DNA of 64,000 nt from positions 47,039 to 111,038 of the forward strand of contig JANMNO010000087.1 of NCBI GenBank assembly GCA_031374115.1, read 5' to 3'. Each line of letters opens with the position of its first letter. Within the stretch, counting starts at the first letter, position 1. Below, piece after piece: positions 17,799-25,735 of this stretch. Below the pieces are notes generated by a model that saw only the letters and a list, made by a program, of their open reading frames with translations, was not told the DNA's origin and did not search any database. The position numbers and the translations under genes were made by a program. Origin of the DNA: JAKFWF01 sp031374115 (GTDB taxonomy: Bacteria; Pseudomonadota; Alphaproteobacteria; Rhizobiales; Hyphomicrobiaceae).

Positions 17799-18188
17799 AT
17801 GACATCGTTACGCGCCGCTTGCACCGGCTTAGCATTGCTGACATCAACAGCGGCATCGGCACAGACGATTTCCGCTGCGCCGGCTGCGAGTGCGGCGAAA
17901 CCAACAACCGTCTCCGCATCGGCCGCACCGGGGAAAACGGCGGTGCTCCCTGCGAATTGTATGCGGCTGCCGTTATCGGATGTTGCCTTCGGCACCGAGA
18001 ACGCAACGGCTACCGCACGCGTCAAGCAGCAGGAATATGCCGAGGCCGAGGCAAAAAAACGCAAGTGGGTACTCAGCAAGCCGATGGTCAAGAGCAATGA
18101 GACCGTCAGCTGTACCGTTTACCTCGATCTTGGACCGCTCGGTACCGAATATCGTTGCCTGGTGACCACGACGTTCTGTCAGAAATGA
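17799..18188 (+). CDS. Small secreted protein with four cysteines (unknown function)
   Basis: A 129-residue protein I do not recognise. GGGGAG precedes the ATG at 17799. A Sec signal peptide (TSLRAACTGLALLTSTAASA, cleavage before QTI) is followed by an Ala/Ser/Pro/Thr-rich stretch of about 30 residues and a compact C-terminal domain with four cysteines (ANCMRLPL, VSCTVYLD, YRCLVTTTFCQK), likely two disulfides. One charged run (EYAEAEAKKRKW) suggests a helix. It stands alone, convergent with msrA across only four bases. Confidence 0.75.
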   Translation: MTSLRAACTGLALLTSTAASAQTISAAPAASAAKPTTVSASAAPGKTAVLPANCMRLPLSDVAFGTENATATARVKQQEYAEAEAKKRKWVLSKPMVKSNETVSCTVYLDLGPLGTEYRCLVTTTFCQK

Positions 18189-18192
18189 CCAC

Positions 18193-18834
18193 TCATTGGG
18201 TCTTCGGCGCCGTTGCGTTCTTGCCCCACAGGGCTTCAAGCCGGGCATCGCGGCCACAACCGGCACGATAGCTCTTATAATGAGCGACGCTCTTCTTGTA
18301 GAATTTCTGGTGGTAGTCCTCAGCCTTAGTAAACGTGCTCGCGTCCGTCACCGGCACGGCGACCGGCCAGGGCAACTGCTTTGATCCATCCAGCTTCGCT
18401 TTGCTGGCCTCGGCCTGTTTGCGTTGCTCTTCGTTGTGCACGAAAATCTCCGGACGGTAAACATCGCCGCGATCGCAGAACTGCCCGGCTTTATCCACGG
18501 GGTCGATGTTTACCCAGAACGTATCCAGCAGCCTATTGTACGGCACCTTTGCCGGGTCGTACGTGATCTGGACAACCTCGGCGTGGCCCGTGCCGCCGCG
18601 GCTTACTTGCTCGTAGGTCGGGTTCTTCGTCTTGCCGCCCATATAGCCGGAATAGGCCGAAAACACGCCGTCAATCTTGTCGAATGGCTCTTCCATGCAC
18701 CAGAAGCAACCACCGGCAAAGGTTGCAATCGCAAGCCCGGACGATGGAGCGGCAGGAGGCGTCTGCGCGATCGCCGGTTGGCCAAACAGAAGTGCCGCGC
18801 AAACTGCCAATAGCCGAAACAGATTAGGTCGCAT
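18193..18834 (-). CDS. msrA: Peptide methionine-S-sulfoxide reductase, exported
   Basis: Repairs the S epimer of methionine sulfoxide in proteins. 213 residues. It carries a Sec signal peptide (MRPNLFRLLAVCAALLFG, cleavage after AIA) and so acts in the periplasm. The catalytic motif is GGCFWCMEEPF (nucleophile about C43). A likely resolving cysteine is in RAGCGRD near the C terminus. The segment CDRGDVYRPEIF replaces the GtQYRS pattern of cytoplasmic MsrA, as in other exported forms. The ATG at 18834 is 28 bases after the msrB stop, so the two should be co-transcribed. Confidence 0.95.
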   Translation of the reverse strand: MRPNLFRLLAVCAALLFGQPAIAQTPPAAPSSGLAIATFAGGCFWCMEEPFDKIDGVFSAYSGYMGGKTKNPTYEQVSRGGTGHAEVVQITYDPAKVPYNRLLDTFWVNIDPVDKAGQFCDRGDVYRPEIFVHNEEQRKQAEASKAKLDGSKQLPWPVAVPVTDASTFTKAEDYHQKFYKKSVAHYKSYRAGCGRDARLEALWGKNATAPKTQ

Positions 18835-18862
18835 GGATGTCCTCGATGACGGTCGACCGAGC

Positions 18863-19360
18863 CTAGCTCGATGCCTTGGGAATAAACTTCAATGCAACGC
18901 CGTTGATGCAATGCCTCTCGCCAGTCGGCTTCGGTCCATCGGTGAAGATGTGCCCTTGATGCCCACCGCACCGGCGGCAATGCACTTCCGTGCGGGTCAT
19001 GAAGAAGCTGCTGTCGGTCGTCGTGCCGACTGCATTGTCCACTGCCTTCCAAAAACTCGGCCAGCCGGTGCCGCTGTCGAACTTTGTCTCCGATGAATAG
19101 AGAGGCAGATCGCAACCGCCGCAGTGATACATTCCCGCGGCATAATTCTTGTCCAGTGGGCTAGATCCGGCTCGCTCCGTGCCATGCTCTCGCAGCACGT
19201 AGAACTGCTCCTTGGTCAGGATCTTTTTCCACTCCTCGGGTGTCTTAGTGACCTCGAACGTGATCTTGGGACCGGCGGCGTTCGCCTTGTCGTTCCGGGG
19301 AATAAGGGACGCTGCAATCGCGGCAATACCGAACGTGCCGGCGGTGCGACGGGTCATCAT
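18863..19360 (-). CDS. msrB: Peptide methionine-R-sulfoxide reductase, exported
   Basis: Repairs the R epimer of methionine sulfoxide and complements the next gene, msrA. 165 residues. I chose the ATG at 19360, six bases after GGAGGAG. The N terminus MMTRRTAGTFGIAAIAASLI has a twin-arginine pair and a hydrophobic stretch, so export is likely. Zinc cysteines are C80 and C83 (CGGC) and C128 and C131 (CRRC); the catalytic cysteine is about C151 in RHCING (usually RYCINS). The pair forms a complete periplasmic methionine repair unit. Confidence 0.95.
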   Translation of the reverse strand: MMTRRTAGTFGIAAIAASLIPRNDKANAAGPKITFEVTKTPEEWKKILTKEQFYVLREHGTERAGSSPLDKNYAAGMYHCGGCDLPLYSSETKFDSGTGWPSFWKAVDNAVGTTTDSSFFMTRTEVHCRRCGGHQGHIFTDGPKPTGERHCINGVALKFIPKASS

Positions 19361-19476
19361 AGCCAACTCCTCCAAGGACTCGATAGATAAAATGCCTCGG
19401 AATGGAATATGTGGCGGCCGGGCGTTGGCGTCCAGTCACGCCTCATCAAAGGTACGTCATTGAACAGCGGCAAGCG

Positions 19477-20190
19477 TCACGCAATGAACTCGACGCGCCG
19501 GTCGACGGTAATGCCTTCCGCATCGATGTGGCAGCGGTAGGCGATGGCCTCTACGCCCGCCGCTTTGGCGCTATCGAACGCAGCGGCATAGAAGGGATCG
19601 ATATCGCGGGCAAGCGAGAAGGAGATCGGGCTGTTCATTTGGATGAGATACAACATGACCGCTCGATGGCCGGCAGCCACCATATCGGACATTTCCGCGA
19701 GGTGCTTTGCCCCGCGCTCCGTGACACAGTCGGGAAACTCGGCGCGGCCGAACTCGCGCATCATGTGCACGTTCTTGATTTCCACGTAACAGGGCGGCTT
19801 TTTTGCATCCGTGAGTAGAATGTCGATCCGGCTGTTGCGGCCATATTTGACCTCCCGTTTCAACTGTCCGTAACCACCGAGTTCTTCGATCCGATCGGCC
19901 ATGATCGCCTCAGTGACGAGCTTGTTGGGATGATTGGTATTGATACCTACGAGTTCGCTCGTGTCACCGAAACGCGCTTCGACGATTTCCCACGTATGCT
20001 TGTATTTCCGGGTCGCACTATCGCTGATCGATAGCCAGACGAACGAGCCTGGTTCGAGCAAACCCATCATCGAGCCGGTGTTGGGACAAGTGGTCGTTAT
20101 CATATCGCCGTTGTCCAAGATGACGTCAGCCAAGAAGCGCTTGTAACGCTTGACAAGGCGGCCGCGCAGCAGCGGTGAGATAAATTTCAT
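19477..20190 (-). CDS. sfsA: Sugar fermentation stimulation protein A homologue
   Basis: A 237-residue SfsA family protein. It was first described in E. coli as a DNA-binding stimulator of maltose genes, but the fold includes a nuclease-like domain and the true role is unresolved. Family sequences are LLRGRLVKRYKRFLADV (N-terminal OB-like part), CPNTGSM, INTNHPNKL, SRIDILL, CYVEIKNVH and FPDCVTERGAKHL. The last three give the acidic/lysine arrangement of PD-(D/E)xK-like enzymes. It is divergent from the CinA-type gene across about 130 bases. Confidence 0.93.
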   Translation of the reverse strand: MKFISPLLRGRLVKRYKRFLADVILDNGDMITTTCPNTGSMMGLLEPGSFVWLSISDSATRKYKHTWEIVEARFGDTSELVGINTNHPNKLVTEAIMADRIEELGGYGQLKREVKYGRNSRIDILLTDAKKPPCYVEIKNVHMMREFGRAEFPDCVTERGAKHLAEMSDMVAAGHRAVMLYLIQMNSPISFSLARDIDPFYAAAFDSAKAAGVEAIAYRCHIDAEGITVDRRVEFIA

Positions 20191-20321
20191 GGCGAGCGGT
20201 CTTTATGGACGACGTTGGACCTTACAATGTGTGCATCGAAAGCAGGTGTGCCGCCTTGGTAGTGGATTTTGATGTCCAAGTAGAGGATCGTGCCGAGAAG
20301 AAAACATCGAAGGCATTATCC

Positions 20322-21074
20322 ATGACCGAGACGACACAGAGCGATATCGTAACCGCCGCACTTTTGGTGATCGGCGATGAGATCTTATCGGGGCGCACCA
20401 AGGACAAGAACATCGGCTATATCGCCGAGCACTGCACGCGGATCGGCATACAATTGAAGGAAGTTCGTGTCGTCGCGGACGAGGAGCCCGAGGTGGTGCT
20501 GGCAGTCAACCAGCTGCGCGCCCGCTACACGTACGTTTTCACCACCGGTGGCATCGGGCCCACGCACGATGATATCACCGCTGACTGTATGGCCAAGGCG
20601 TTTGGCGTCGGCATCGACGTCGACCCCAGAGCGCTCGCACTGTTGATGCCCTACTATGTAAAACGTGGGCTCGAACTCACACCGGGCCGGCTGCGCATGG
20701 CGCGCATTCCGCAGGGTGCCGATCTGATAGAGAACTCCATCTCAATCGCACCCGGCTTTATGATCGGCAACGTCATCACGATGGCGGGGGTGCCCAACAT
20801 TATGCAAGTAATGCTCGACGCTGTGACAACTCGTCTCAAGACGGGGAAGAAAATGCTGACGGCCGCGATCGATCTTGGGTTTCCCGAAGGTGCAATCGCC
20901 GAGATGTTCGGCGCGCATCAGAAAGAATTCCCGGATGTGCCGATGGGCAGCTACCCAACCCTGCGTGATAATAAACCGTGCACGCAGCTGGTCTTACGGT
21001 CGACCGACGCGGAGCAACTCATCGCCGCAGAGGCAAGTTTGCGCCAAAAGCTCGCGGCAATGAAGCTGCTTTGA
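20322..21074 (+). CDS. CinA-type molybdopterin-binding domain protein (N-terminal domain only)
   Basis: A 250-residue protein matching the N-terminal (COG1058) domain of CinA, with the MoCF-binding fold: LLVIGDEILSGRTKDKN, TTGGIGPTHDDIT and VPNIMQVM. The C-terminal deamidase domain of full-length CinA is absent, as in many alphaproteobacteria. The domain acts in nucleotide pyrophosphate cleavage in some CinA proteins; here the activity is inferred. I start at the ATG at 20322, which opens MTETTQSDIVTAALL; the open frame further upstream has no family sequence. Confidence 0.9.
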   Translation: MTETTQSDIVTAALLVIGDEILSGRTKDKNIGYIAEHCTRIGIQLKEVRVVADEEPEVVLAVNQLRARYTYVFTTGGIGPTHDDITADCMAKAFGVGIDVDPRALALLMPYYVKRGLELTPGRLRMARIPQGADLIENSISIAPGFMIGNVITMAGVPNIMQVMLDAVTTRLKTGKKMLTAAIDLGFPEGAIAEMFGAHQKEFPDVPMGSYPTLRDNKPCTQLVLRSTDAEQLIAAEASLRQKLAAMKLL

Positions 21075-21262
21075 GCAATTATGTCTCGAATTGGGTGGAA
21101 AGTGAGCGTGTCGGAGTGGCTGCTCACACCGCCGGGTCGCGTTAACCAAGCTTGCGAGAATTGGGTTACGATAACGGATGAAAAAGGGTTCACGTCTCAT
21201 TCGGCAATGGGCGGTTGCCACCGCAACTAGAGCGGATGACGGGAATTCGAGGGACCTTTTTC

Positions 21263-22198
21263 ATGAAGCATCATCTGTGGCCGGCGATCGGCCCGATACT
21301 CCTCTCGTCGGCCTTGCTCTTCTCGACAGCCTCCATCGCAGTCGTCGCCGGAACGATGTCGGTGGAAGCCAAGATCCTGGGAGGTACCCACTGTTATTTC
21401 GGCATCTGTCATCGGGTAAAGACGCTGGCGGAGACCGAGAAGCTCATCGGCGTCAAGACAACCGTCAAAGCCTCGTTCTATGACGACTGCAAAGTTGATC
21501 GCTTCAACCCGTGCACGTTGACCTCGTCGGGTGAAGTCTTCAAACCCGACCGTCCGGACAACGCCGCCAGTCCGATCTATCCCGACGGCACCAAACTGAT
21601 GATCTGGAACCCGAAGACGAAGGTGGCGGCAGTGGTTCGTGTGAACAGCGCCGGACCATACCACAGCAACCGCACTCTTGACGTATCGCGCGCAACGGCG
21701 GATCGCCTCGGTTTCAAAAAGTCGGGCGTAGCGACACTGCACGTGCAAGTCATCGAGGCCCCGACGCCGGCAGAAGCACGGTACAAGAAACGCCGGACGT
21801 ATGCGGCCGTGCCAGGTCCGATCGGCAAGTTCACGAGTTTCGAAATGGCGATGGCTGACTTGAGCCGTGTCATGCCGGCACTCGATACGTCACGGATGAT
21901 TGCTGAGGCGCCCGCCCTCACACCCGTACTGGCAGCTGCAAGGCAGTTGAATAATGCAAAAGCAGCAAAGACGGCCGGGCATAATGCAACGATTGCCGCG
22001 ATTGCATCGGTCGGCGGCGGCCCGGGTCTCACGACGGCATTTTCGGCCAGCGCAATCTTGATGAATTCGGTTCCGCAAAGCCTGCTGCCACTCGGGGTTT
22101 TGATGGATGTCAAGCTACGCACCGTAAGTGGCCACAGCAAGCCGGTGGTGATCCAAAGTTCCCGTAAGGCGGTGCGAATGGCATCCCGCCGAATCTAG
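21263..22198 (+). CDS. RlpA-like double-psi beta-barrel protein, secreted
   Basis: A 311-residue exported protein with a hydrophobic signal segment (about 8-30) and an RlpA-like double-psi barrel at about 68-160 (VKASFYDD, TLTSSGEVF, NSAGPYHSNRTLDVSRATADRLGF). RlpA proteins bind or cleave peptidoglycan at the septum. The usual NDRGP motif reads NSAGP here, so the Asp implicated in catalysis is Ser, and the barrel carries extra cysteines (HCYFGICH, DDCKVDRFNPC). The C-terminal 130 residues are low-complexity and Ala/Thr-rich with no recognised SPOR domain. GAGGGA precedes the ATG at 21263. A structural, non-lytic role is inferred. Confidence 0.8.
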   Translation: MKHHLWPAIGPILLSSALLFSTASIAVVAGTMSVEAKILGGTHCYFGICHRVKTLAETEKLIGVKTTVKASFYDDCKVDRFNPCTLTSSGEVFKPDRPDNAASPIYPDGTKLMIWNPKTKVAAVVRVNSAGPYHSNRTLDVSRATADRLGFKKSGVATLHVQVIEAPTPAEARYKKRRTYAAVPGPIGKFTSFEMAMADLSRVMPALDTSRMIAEAPALTPVLAAARQLNNAKAAKTAGHNATIAAIASVGGGPGLTTAFSASAILMNSVPQSLLPLGVLMDVKLRTVSGHSKPVVIQSSRKAVRMASRRI

Positions 22199-22623
22199 CC
22201 TTAAGCCCGCCGGCACACCATGATGCCGGAGCCATGGCGTGTCCGCCATAGTTGCAACGATGGCTGGGCGAACCCGGCGGGATGTATCCAGGCAGAAAGA
22301 GCCGTCACGTGTTGCCATTCGCTCGCCGCAAATGGCCACTGGACCGATCACAATTTGATTCTTTCATGCCGACATCTACTTTCGAAAAAAAATCTAACTC
22401 ATTGTTATTTATGTAACAATTAAACTTTGGGCGGCGGTTCCTTGAATCAGCTCCTCGGTCTACGTCGGCATGTGGCGACACCGCCACATGACTTATCGAC
22501 CACACATCCCCGTGTAAATCTTCATGGCTCCTTAAGCGTTGTGGAACAAGGATCGCGAACCGGTTACGGAAGAGTTGAAGAGTGCTCCGCTTAGTGCACG
22601 GATGAGGCCTCAGGGGTCGTTTA
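22199..22623. other. 425-base intergenic region with AT-rich core and a dyad
   Basis: No convincing gene. At about 22358-22432 the sequence turns sharply AT-rich (a run of A residues at 22385 and TTATTTATGTAACAATT), unlike the surroundings, which suits a promoter. A perfect nine-base inverted repeat CATGTGGCG/CGCCACATG (22469-22477 with 22482-22490, loop ACAC) lies about 135 bases before the next gene and could be an operator or an RNA hairpin. Confidence 0.5.
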
Positions 22624-22953
22624 ATGGTACGTTTAAGACTATTGGGAATTGTCGCTGCTGCTGCGTTCGTCAGCAGCGCGGCAATGGCGTTTCAGGAGCA
22701 GGAGTCGGCGTCACCCCGGCAGAAGCAGGAAGCAGCTCCTGCAACATCTCCGCTCGCGCCGGACGCCGCGCCGTCATCGAAAGGCACACCGGTTCGCGTT
22801 CCCGGCTTGGGGACGCTCGGCGTGATCCCGAAGATGGATTTCGGCTTGGAACTACTTTATGGCGCTGCTGAGCAGCCGGCGAAAAGACCCGATGCAAGCA
22901 AGTCGGATTCCGATGATGTGCTCGTTGGCGGGCGGATCAAGCATAAGTTCTGA
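22624..22953 (+). CDS. Small secreted protein, unknown function
   Basis: A 109-residue protein with a Sec signal peptide (MVRLRLLGIVAAAAFVSSAAMA, cleavage before FQE), then a low-complexity Gln/Ala/Pro/Ser region (about 24-52). The more ordered C-terminal half contains VPGLGTLGVIPKMDFGLELLYG and ends GGRIKHKF. I recognise no domain. The glycine/hydrophobic half and the terminal Phe could mark an envelope-associated protein, but this is weak. It follows the AT-rich region and precedes a hairpin terminator. Confidence 0.7.
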   Translation: MVRLRLLGIVAAAAFVSSAAMAFQEQESASPRQKQEAAPATSPLAPDAAPSSKGTPVRVPGLGTLGVIPKMDFGLELLYGAAEQPAKRPDASKSDSDDVLVGGRIKHKF

Positions 22954-23011
22954 TTGTGTGATCTCGCGCAATGGGATCAAATATCATCGACGGAGGGGTC
23001 TGAGAGATGTT

Positions 23012-23040
23012 GGGGGGCGCTAAGCGCTCCCCATTATTGT
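23012..23040 (+). terminator. Terminator hairpin after the small secreted gene
   Basis: Nine-base GC-rich stem (23012-23020 with 23024-23032, one G-U wobble), loop TAA, then ATTATTGTTT. The T tract is interrupted. Confidence 0.55.
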
Positions 23041-23110
23041 TTGGATTGGGCATTGAGGATGGGCTAGCAGAACATGCAGGCCACAACCGACAGGAATATC
23101 TAGCACCGGT

Positions 23111-23821
23111 ATGAAGCCAACTCTCCATCCGCCGGCCTATCGTATAGCTGCTGCTGCAGTGCACGTTTTCACGGGGCTCGGGGCGCTTTGTGGTTTCTAC
23201 GCGACGCTGGCCGTGTTCGATCAACGCTGGGAAGCGATGTTTGCTTGGCTAGGCCTGGCCTTCTTGATCGATGGAATTGACGGCACGTTCGCCCGCATGG
23301 TCGATGTCGAGCGTCGCCTTCCGATGGTGAGCGGCGAGCGGCTCGATCTGGTTGTCGATTACGTGACCTATGTGTTCGTACCAGCGTTGGCCTTGATTCA
23401 AAAAGGCTATCTTGTCGGCCCCATTGGCCACCTGTTGGCCGCGGGGATACTGCTGTCCTCACTCTATCATTTCGTCGATATCGGCAATAAATCGGATGAC
23501 CATTGCTTTGTCGGTTTTCCAGCCATCTGGAACATCGTGGCGTTCCTAATTTTTGCGTTCGACCTCACCCAGCTGCAAGTTGCTATCGTGGTCATCGTCT
23601 GCACTGTTTTGACATTCGTGCGTTGGCGCTGGGTGCACCCGATGCGCGTTCAGTCAATGTGGCCGATCACGCTCAGTTTGACGGCCCTATGGTTGATTGC
23701 GGCGCTTTGGACGATCATGCAGGGCCTACCTGCGGCGGGTTGGGCCTCAACGGTATTTGCGATTGCGATGGTCTGGGGCGTCGGTTTGTCGTTGGCTTGG
23801 CGCGAACCGCCGGGGGAGTGA
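23111..23821 (+). CDS. pcs: Phosphatidylcholine synthase
   Basis: Inner-membrane enzyme that joins choline directly to CDP-diacylglycerol, a pathway known from host-associated and soil alphaproteobacteria. 236 residues, about eight hydrophobic segments. The CDP-alcohol phosphatidyltransferase motif is clear: DGIDGTFAR, then GERLDLVVDY (two of the metal aspartates in each part). The Pcs-specific TYVFVPALAL follows it. The stop codon overlaps the start of a secreted hydrolase (TGATG), so the two are translationally coupled. Confidence 0.95.
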   Translation: MKPTLHPPAYRIAAAAVHVFTGLGALCGFYATLAVFDQRWEAMFAWLGLAFLIDGIDGTFARMVDVERRLPMVSGERLDLVVDYVTYVFVPALALIQKGYLVGPIGHLLAAGILLSSLYHFVDIGNKSDDHCFVGFPAIWNIVAFLIFAFDLTQLQVAIVVIVCTVLTFVRWRWVHPMRVQSMWPITLSLTALWLIAALWTIMQGLPAAGWASTVFAIAMVWGVGLSLAWREPPGE

Positions 23822-24741
23822 TGCAACGGATCGTCGAATTGGCGGCGCTGTGCATCCTTGCGGTACTATTGACGGCTTGGCCGTTAGGCGCCGAACCGGT
23901 GGTCGCCGAGTACCTTGGGCTCGAAGTCAACGGCAATTTGGAAGTAGCGCCTAGCAAGTCCCTGCGATCCGACGGTGTCGTACTGATCGTTCACGGCTCG
24001 CTCGCCCATCATCGTATGGAGATGATTGCCGCTCTGCAGGACAACTTGAAGAAACAGGGCGTCAACTCGCTTGGAATTACGCTCAGCCTTGGTCTCAATC
24101 GCCGCCAGGGAATGTTCGATTGCAAACTGGAGCATGATCACCGTCATGGTGATGCTGCCGACGAGATCGTCGCCTGGGTGGAATGGCTGCAATCGAAGGG
24201 GGCATCGCGGATTACGGTGCTGGGACATTCGCGCGGTGGCAGCCAGGCAGCCCTTGCCTTGGTCGAGCGCGGCGACGTGGGGGTAAGCCGTTTGGCTCTC
24301 GCGGCACCGTTGTTGCAGTCCGAGGCGGAGTTGGCAGCCCGGTTTCAGGAGCAGCACGGGCAGCCATTGGCACCATTGCTCGCGCAGGCACGCAAGCTCG
24401 TCGAGGATGGCGACGGGGATACACTGCTCGATGTACCCGGGTTTCTGTACTGCCGGCCGGCGAGAGTTACAGCTGCGGCCTTCCACGACTACTATGAACC
24501 CGACCCGCAGCACAGTGTCCTGCGGTTGTTGGACCAAATCAGCACTCCGGCGCTGTTGATCATGGCAGGCGACGACAAGGTCGTACCCGGCCTGGCGGCG
24601 TCAGTGGCGGAGGCGCAGAGCCAGAACCGCCTAGGCGCTCGGTTAAGTATTGAAACAATCGATGGCGCGGATCATTTCTTTCGCGATGTGTTCGGTGACG
24701 AACTCGCCGATCGTGTGGTCGCCTTTCTGGCCAAGCCATGA
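23821..24741 (+). CDS. Secreted alpha/beta hydrolase
   Basis: A 306-residue exported hydrolase. The ATG at 23821 shares one base with the pcs stop. The signal peptide MQRIVELAALCILAVLLTAW is cleaved near LGA-EPV. The fold shows VVLIVHGSLAHHR (oxyanion region), the nucleophile elbow LGHSRGGS, MAGDDKVVP (acid loop) and GADHFF (catalytic His). The substrate is unknown. Coupling to phosphatidylcholine synthase suggests lipid or choline-ester substrates, but this is inference only. Confidence 0.88.
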   Translation: MQRIVELAALCILAVLLTAWPLGAEPVVAEYLGLEVNGNLEVAPSKSLRSDGVVLIVHGSLAHHRMEMIAALQDNLKKQGVNSLGITLSLGLNRRQGMFDCKLEHDHRHGDAADEIVAWVEWLQSKGASRITVLGHSRGGSQAALALVERGDVGVSRLALAAPLLQSEAELAARFQEQHGQPLAPLLAQARKLVEDGDGDTLLDVPGFLYCRPARVTAAAFHDYYEPDPQHSVLRLLDQISTPALLIMAGDDKVVPGLAASVAEAQSQNRLGARLSIETIDGADHFFRDVFGDELADRVVAFLAKP

Positions 24742-24809
24742 AGTTTTTGGCTTCCCGGCCGGACTGGGCTAGGTAGATTACAAGTAGTCGCTGCGGGAGA
24801 TCGATCGCT

Positions 24810-25691
24810 ATGACGGCGCTAAAGGGCAAGACCCTATTCATTACCGGTGCAAGCCGTGGCATCGGCTTGGCTATTGCGCTGAGGGCGGCGCGCGACGGCG
24901 CCAATGTCGCGATTGCGGCAAAGACCGCCGAGCCGAACCCGAGGCTTCCCGGAACGATACACACGGCTGCAGCCGAGATCGAAGCGGCTGGCGGCAACGC
25001 GTTGCCGATTATGTGCGATATCCGTTTCGAAGATCAGGTGCGGGAGGCTGCCGCGCAGACGGCTGCGAAGTTTGGTGGTATCGATATCTGCGTCAATAAT
25101 GCCAGTGCGATCTCGCTCACACCTACTGAAAAGACCGATCCAAAGCGCTTCGACCTGATGTTCGGGATCAATACGCGCGGAACGTTCGTCACCACCCAGG
25201 CTTGCCTTCCGTACCTGCAAAAATCCGAGAACCCGCATGTATTGATGCTGTCGCCGCCACTCGATATGAACCCAAAGTGGTTCCAGCATCACGTGGCCTA
25301 TTCGATCGCGAAGTATGGCATGAGCCTTTGCGTGCTCGGTATGGCTGCCGAATTCAAAAAAGACGGGATTGCGGTCAACGCCTTATGGCCGCGAACCACG
25401 ATTGCGACGGCTGCCGTGAACAACCTCCTCGGCGGCGATAAGTTGATGCGCATGAGCCGCACGCCGGCTATCCTTGCCGATGCCGCGCACCTTGTGTTCT
25501 GCCAACCGTCTCGGGATTTCACCGGTAGGTTCTTGATCGACGATAACTTCCTTCACGACGTTGGCGGTGTCACCGATTTCGAAAACTATCGCGCCGACAA
25601 ATCAATGCCGCTGGCGTTGGACTTTTTCGTTCCCGAAGCCAACGTTCCCCCGCCCGGTGTAAAGGTCGTGCCTTTGCCGATGGGCGCTTGA
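24810..25691 (+). CDS. Short-chain dehydrogenase/reductase, HSDL2-like
   Basis: A 293-residue cytoplasmic NAD(P) oxidoreductase. The N-terminal cofactor motif is TGASRGIG (about 13-20), the NNAS segment is present, and the active-site pair is YSIAK. The run AAKTAEPNPRLPGTI after the second strand and the C-terminal LIDDNFL identify the hydroxysteroid dehydrogenase-like 2 subgroup, whose substrates are not firmly known. It starts at ATG 24810 after GGGAG. The deacetylase gene follows 44 bases downstream. Confidence 0.92.
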   Translation: MTALKGKTLFITGASRGIGLAIALRAARDGANVAIAAKTAEPNPRLPGTIHTAAAEIEAAGGNALPIMCDIRFEDQVREAAAQTAAKFGGIDICVNNASAISLTPTEKTDPKRFDLMFGINTRGTFVTTQACLPYLQKSENPHVLMLSPPLDMNPKWFQHHVAYSIAKYGMSLCVLGMAAEFKKDGIAVNALWPRTTIATAAVNNLLGGDKLMRMSRTPAILADAAHLVFCQPSRDFTGRFLIDDNFLHDVGGVTDFENYRADKSMPLALDFFVPEANVPPPGVKVVPLPMGA

Positions 25692-25735
25692 TCGCGCTAT
25701 ATCTCGACTATCTTGTTGTCTGCGAAGTAAGAGCC

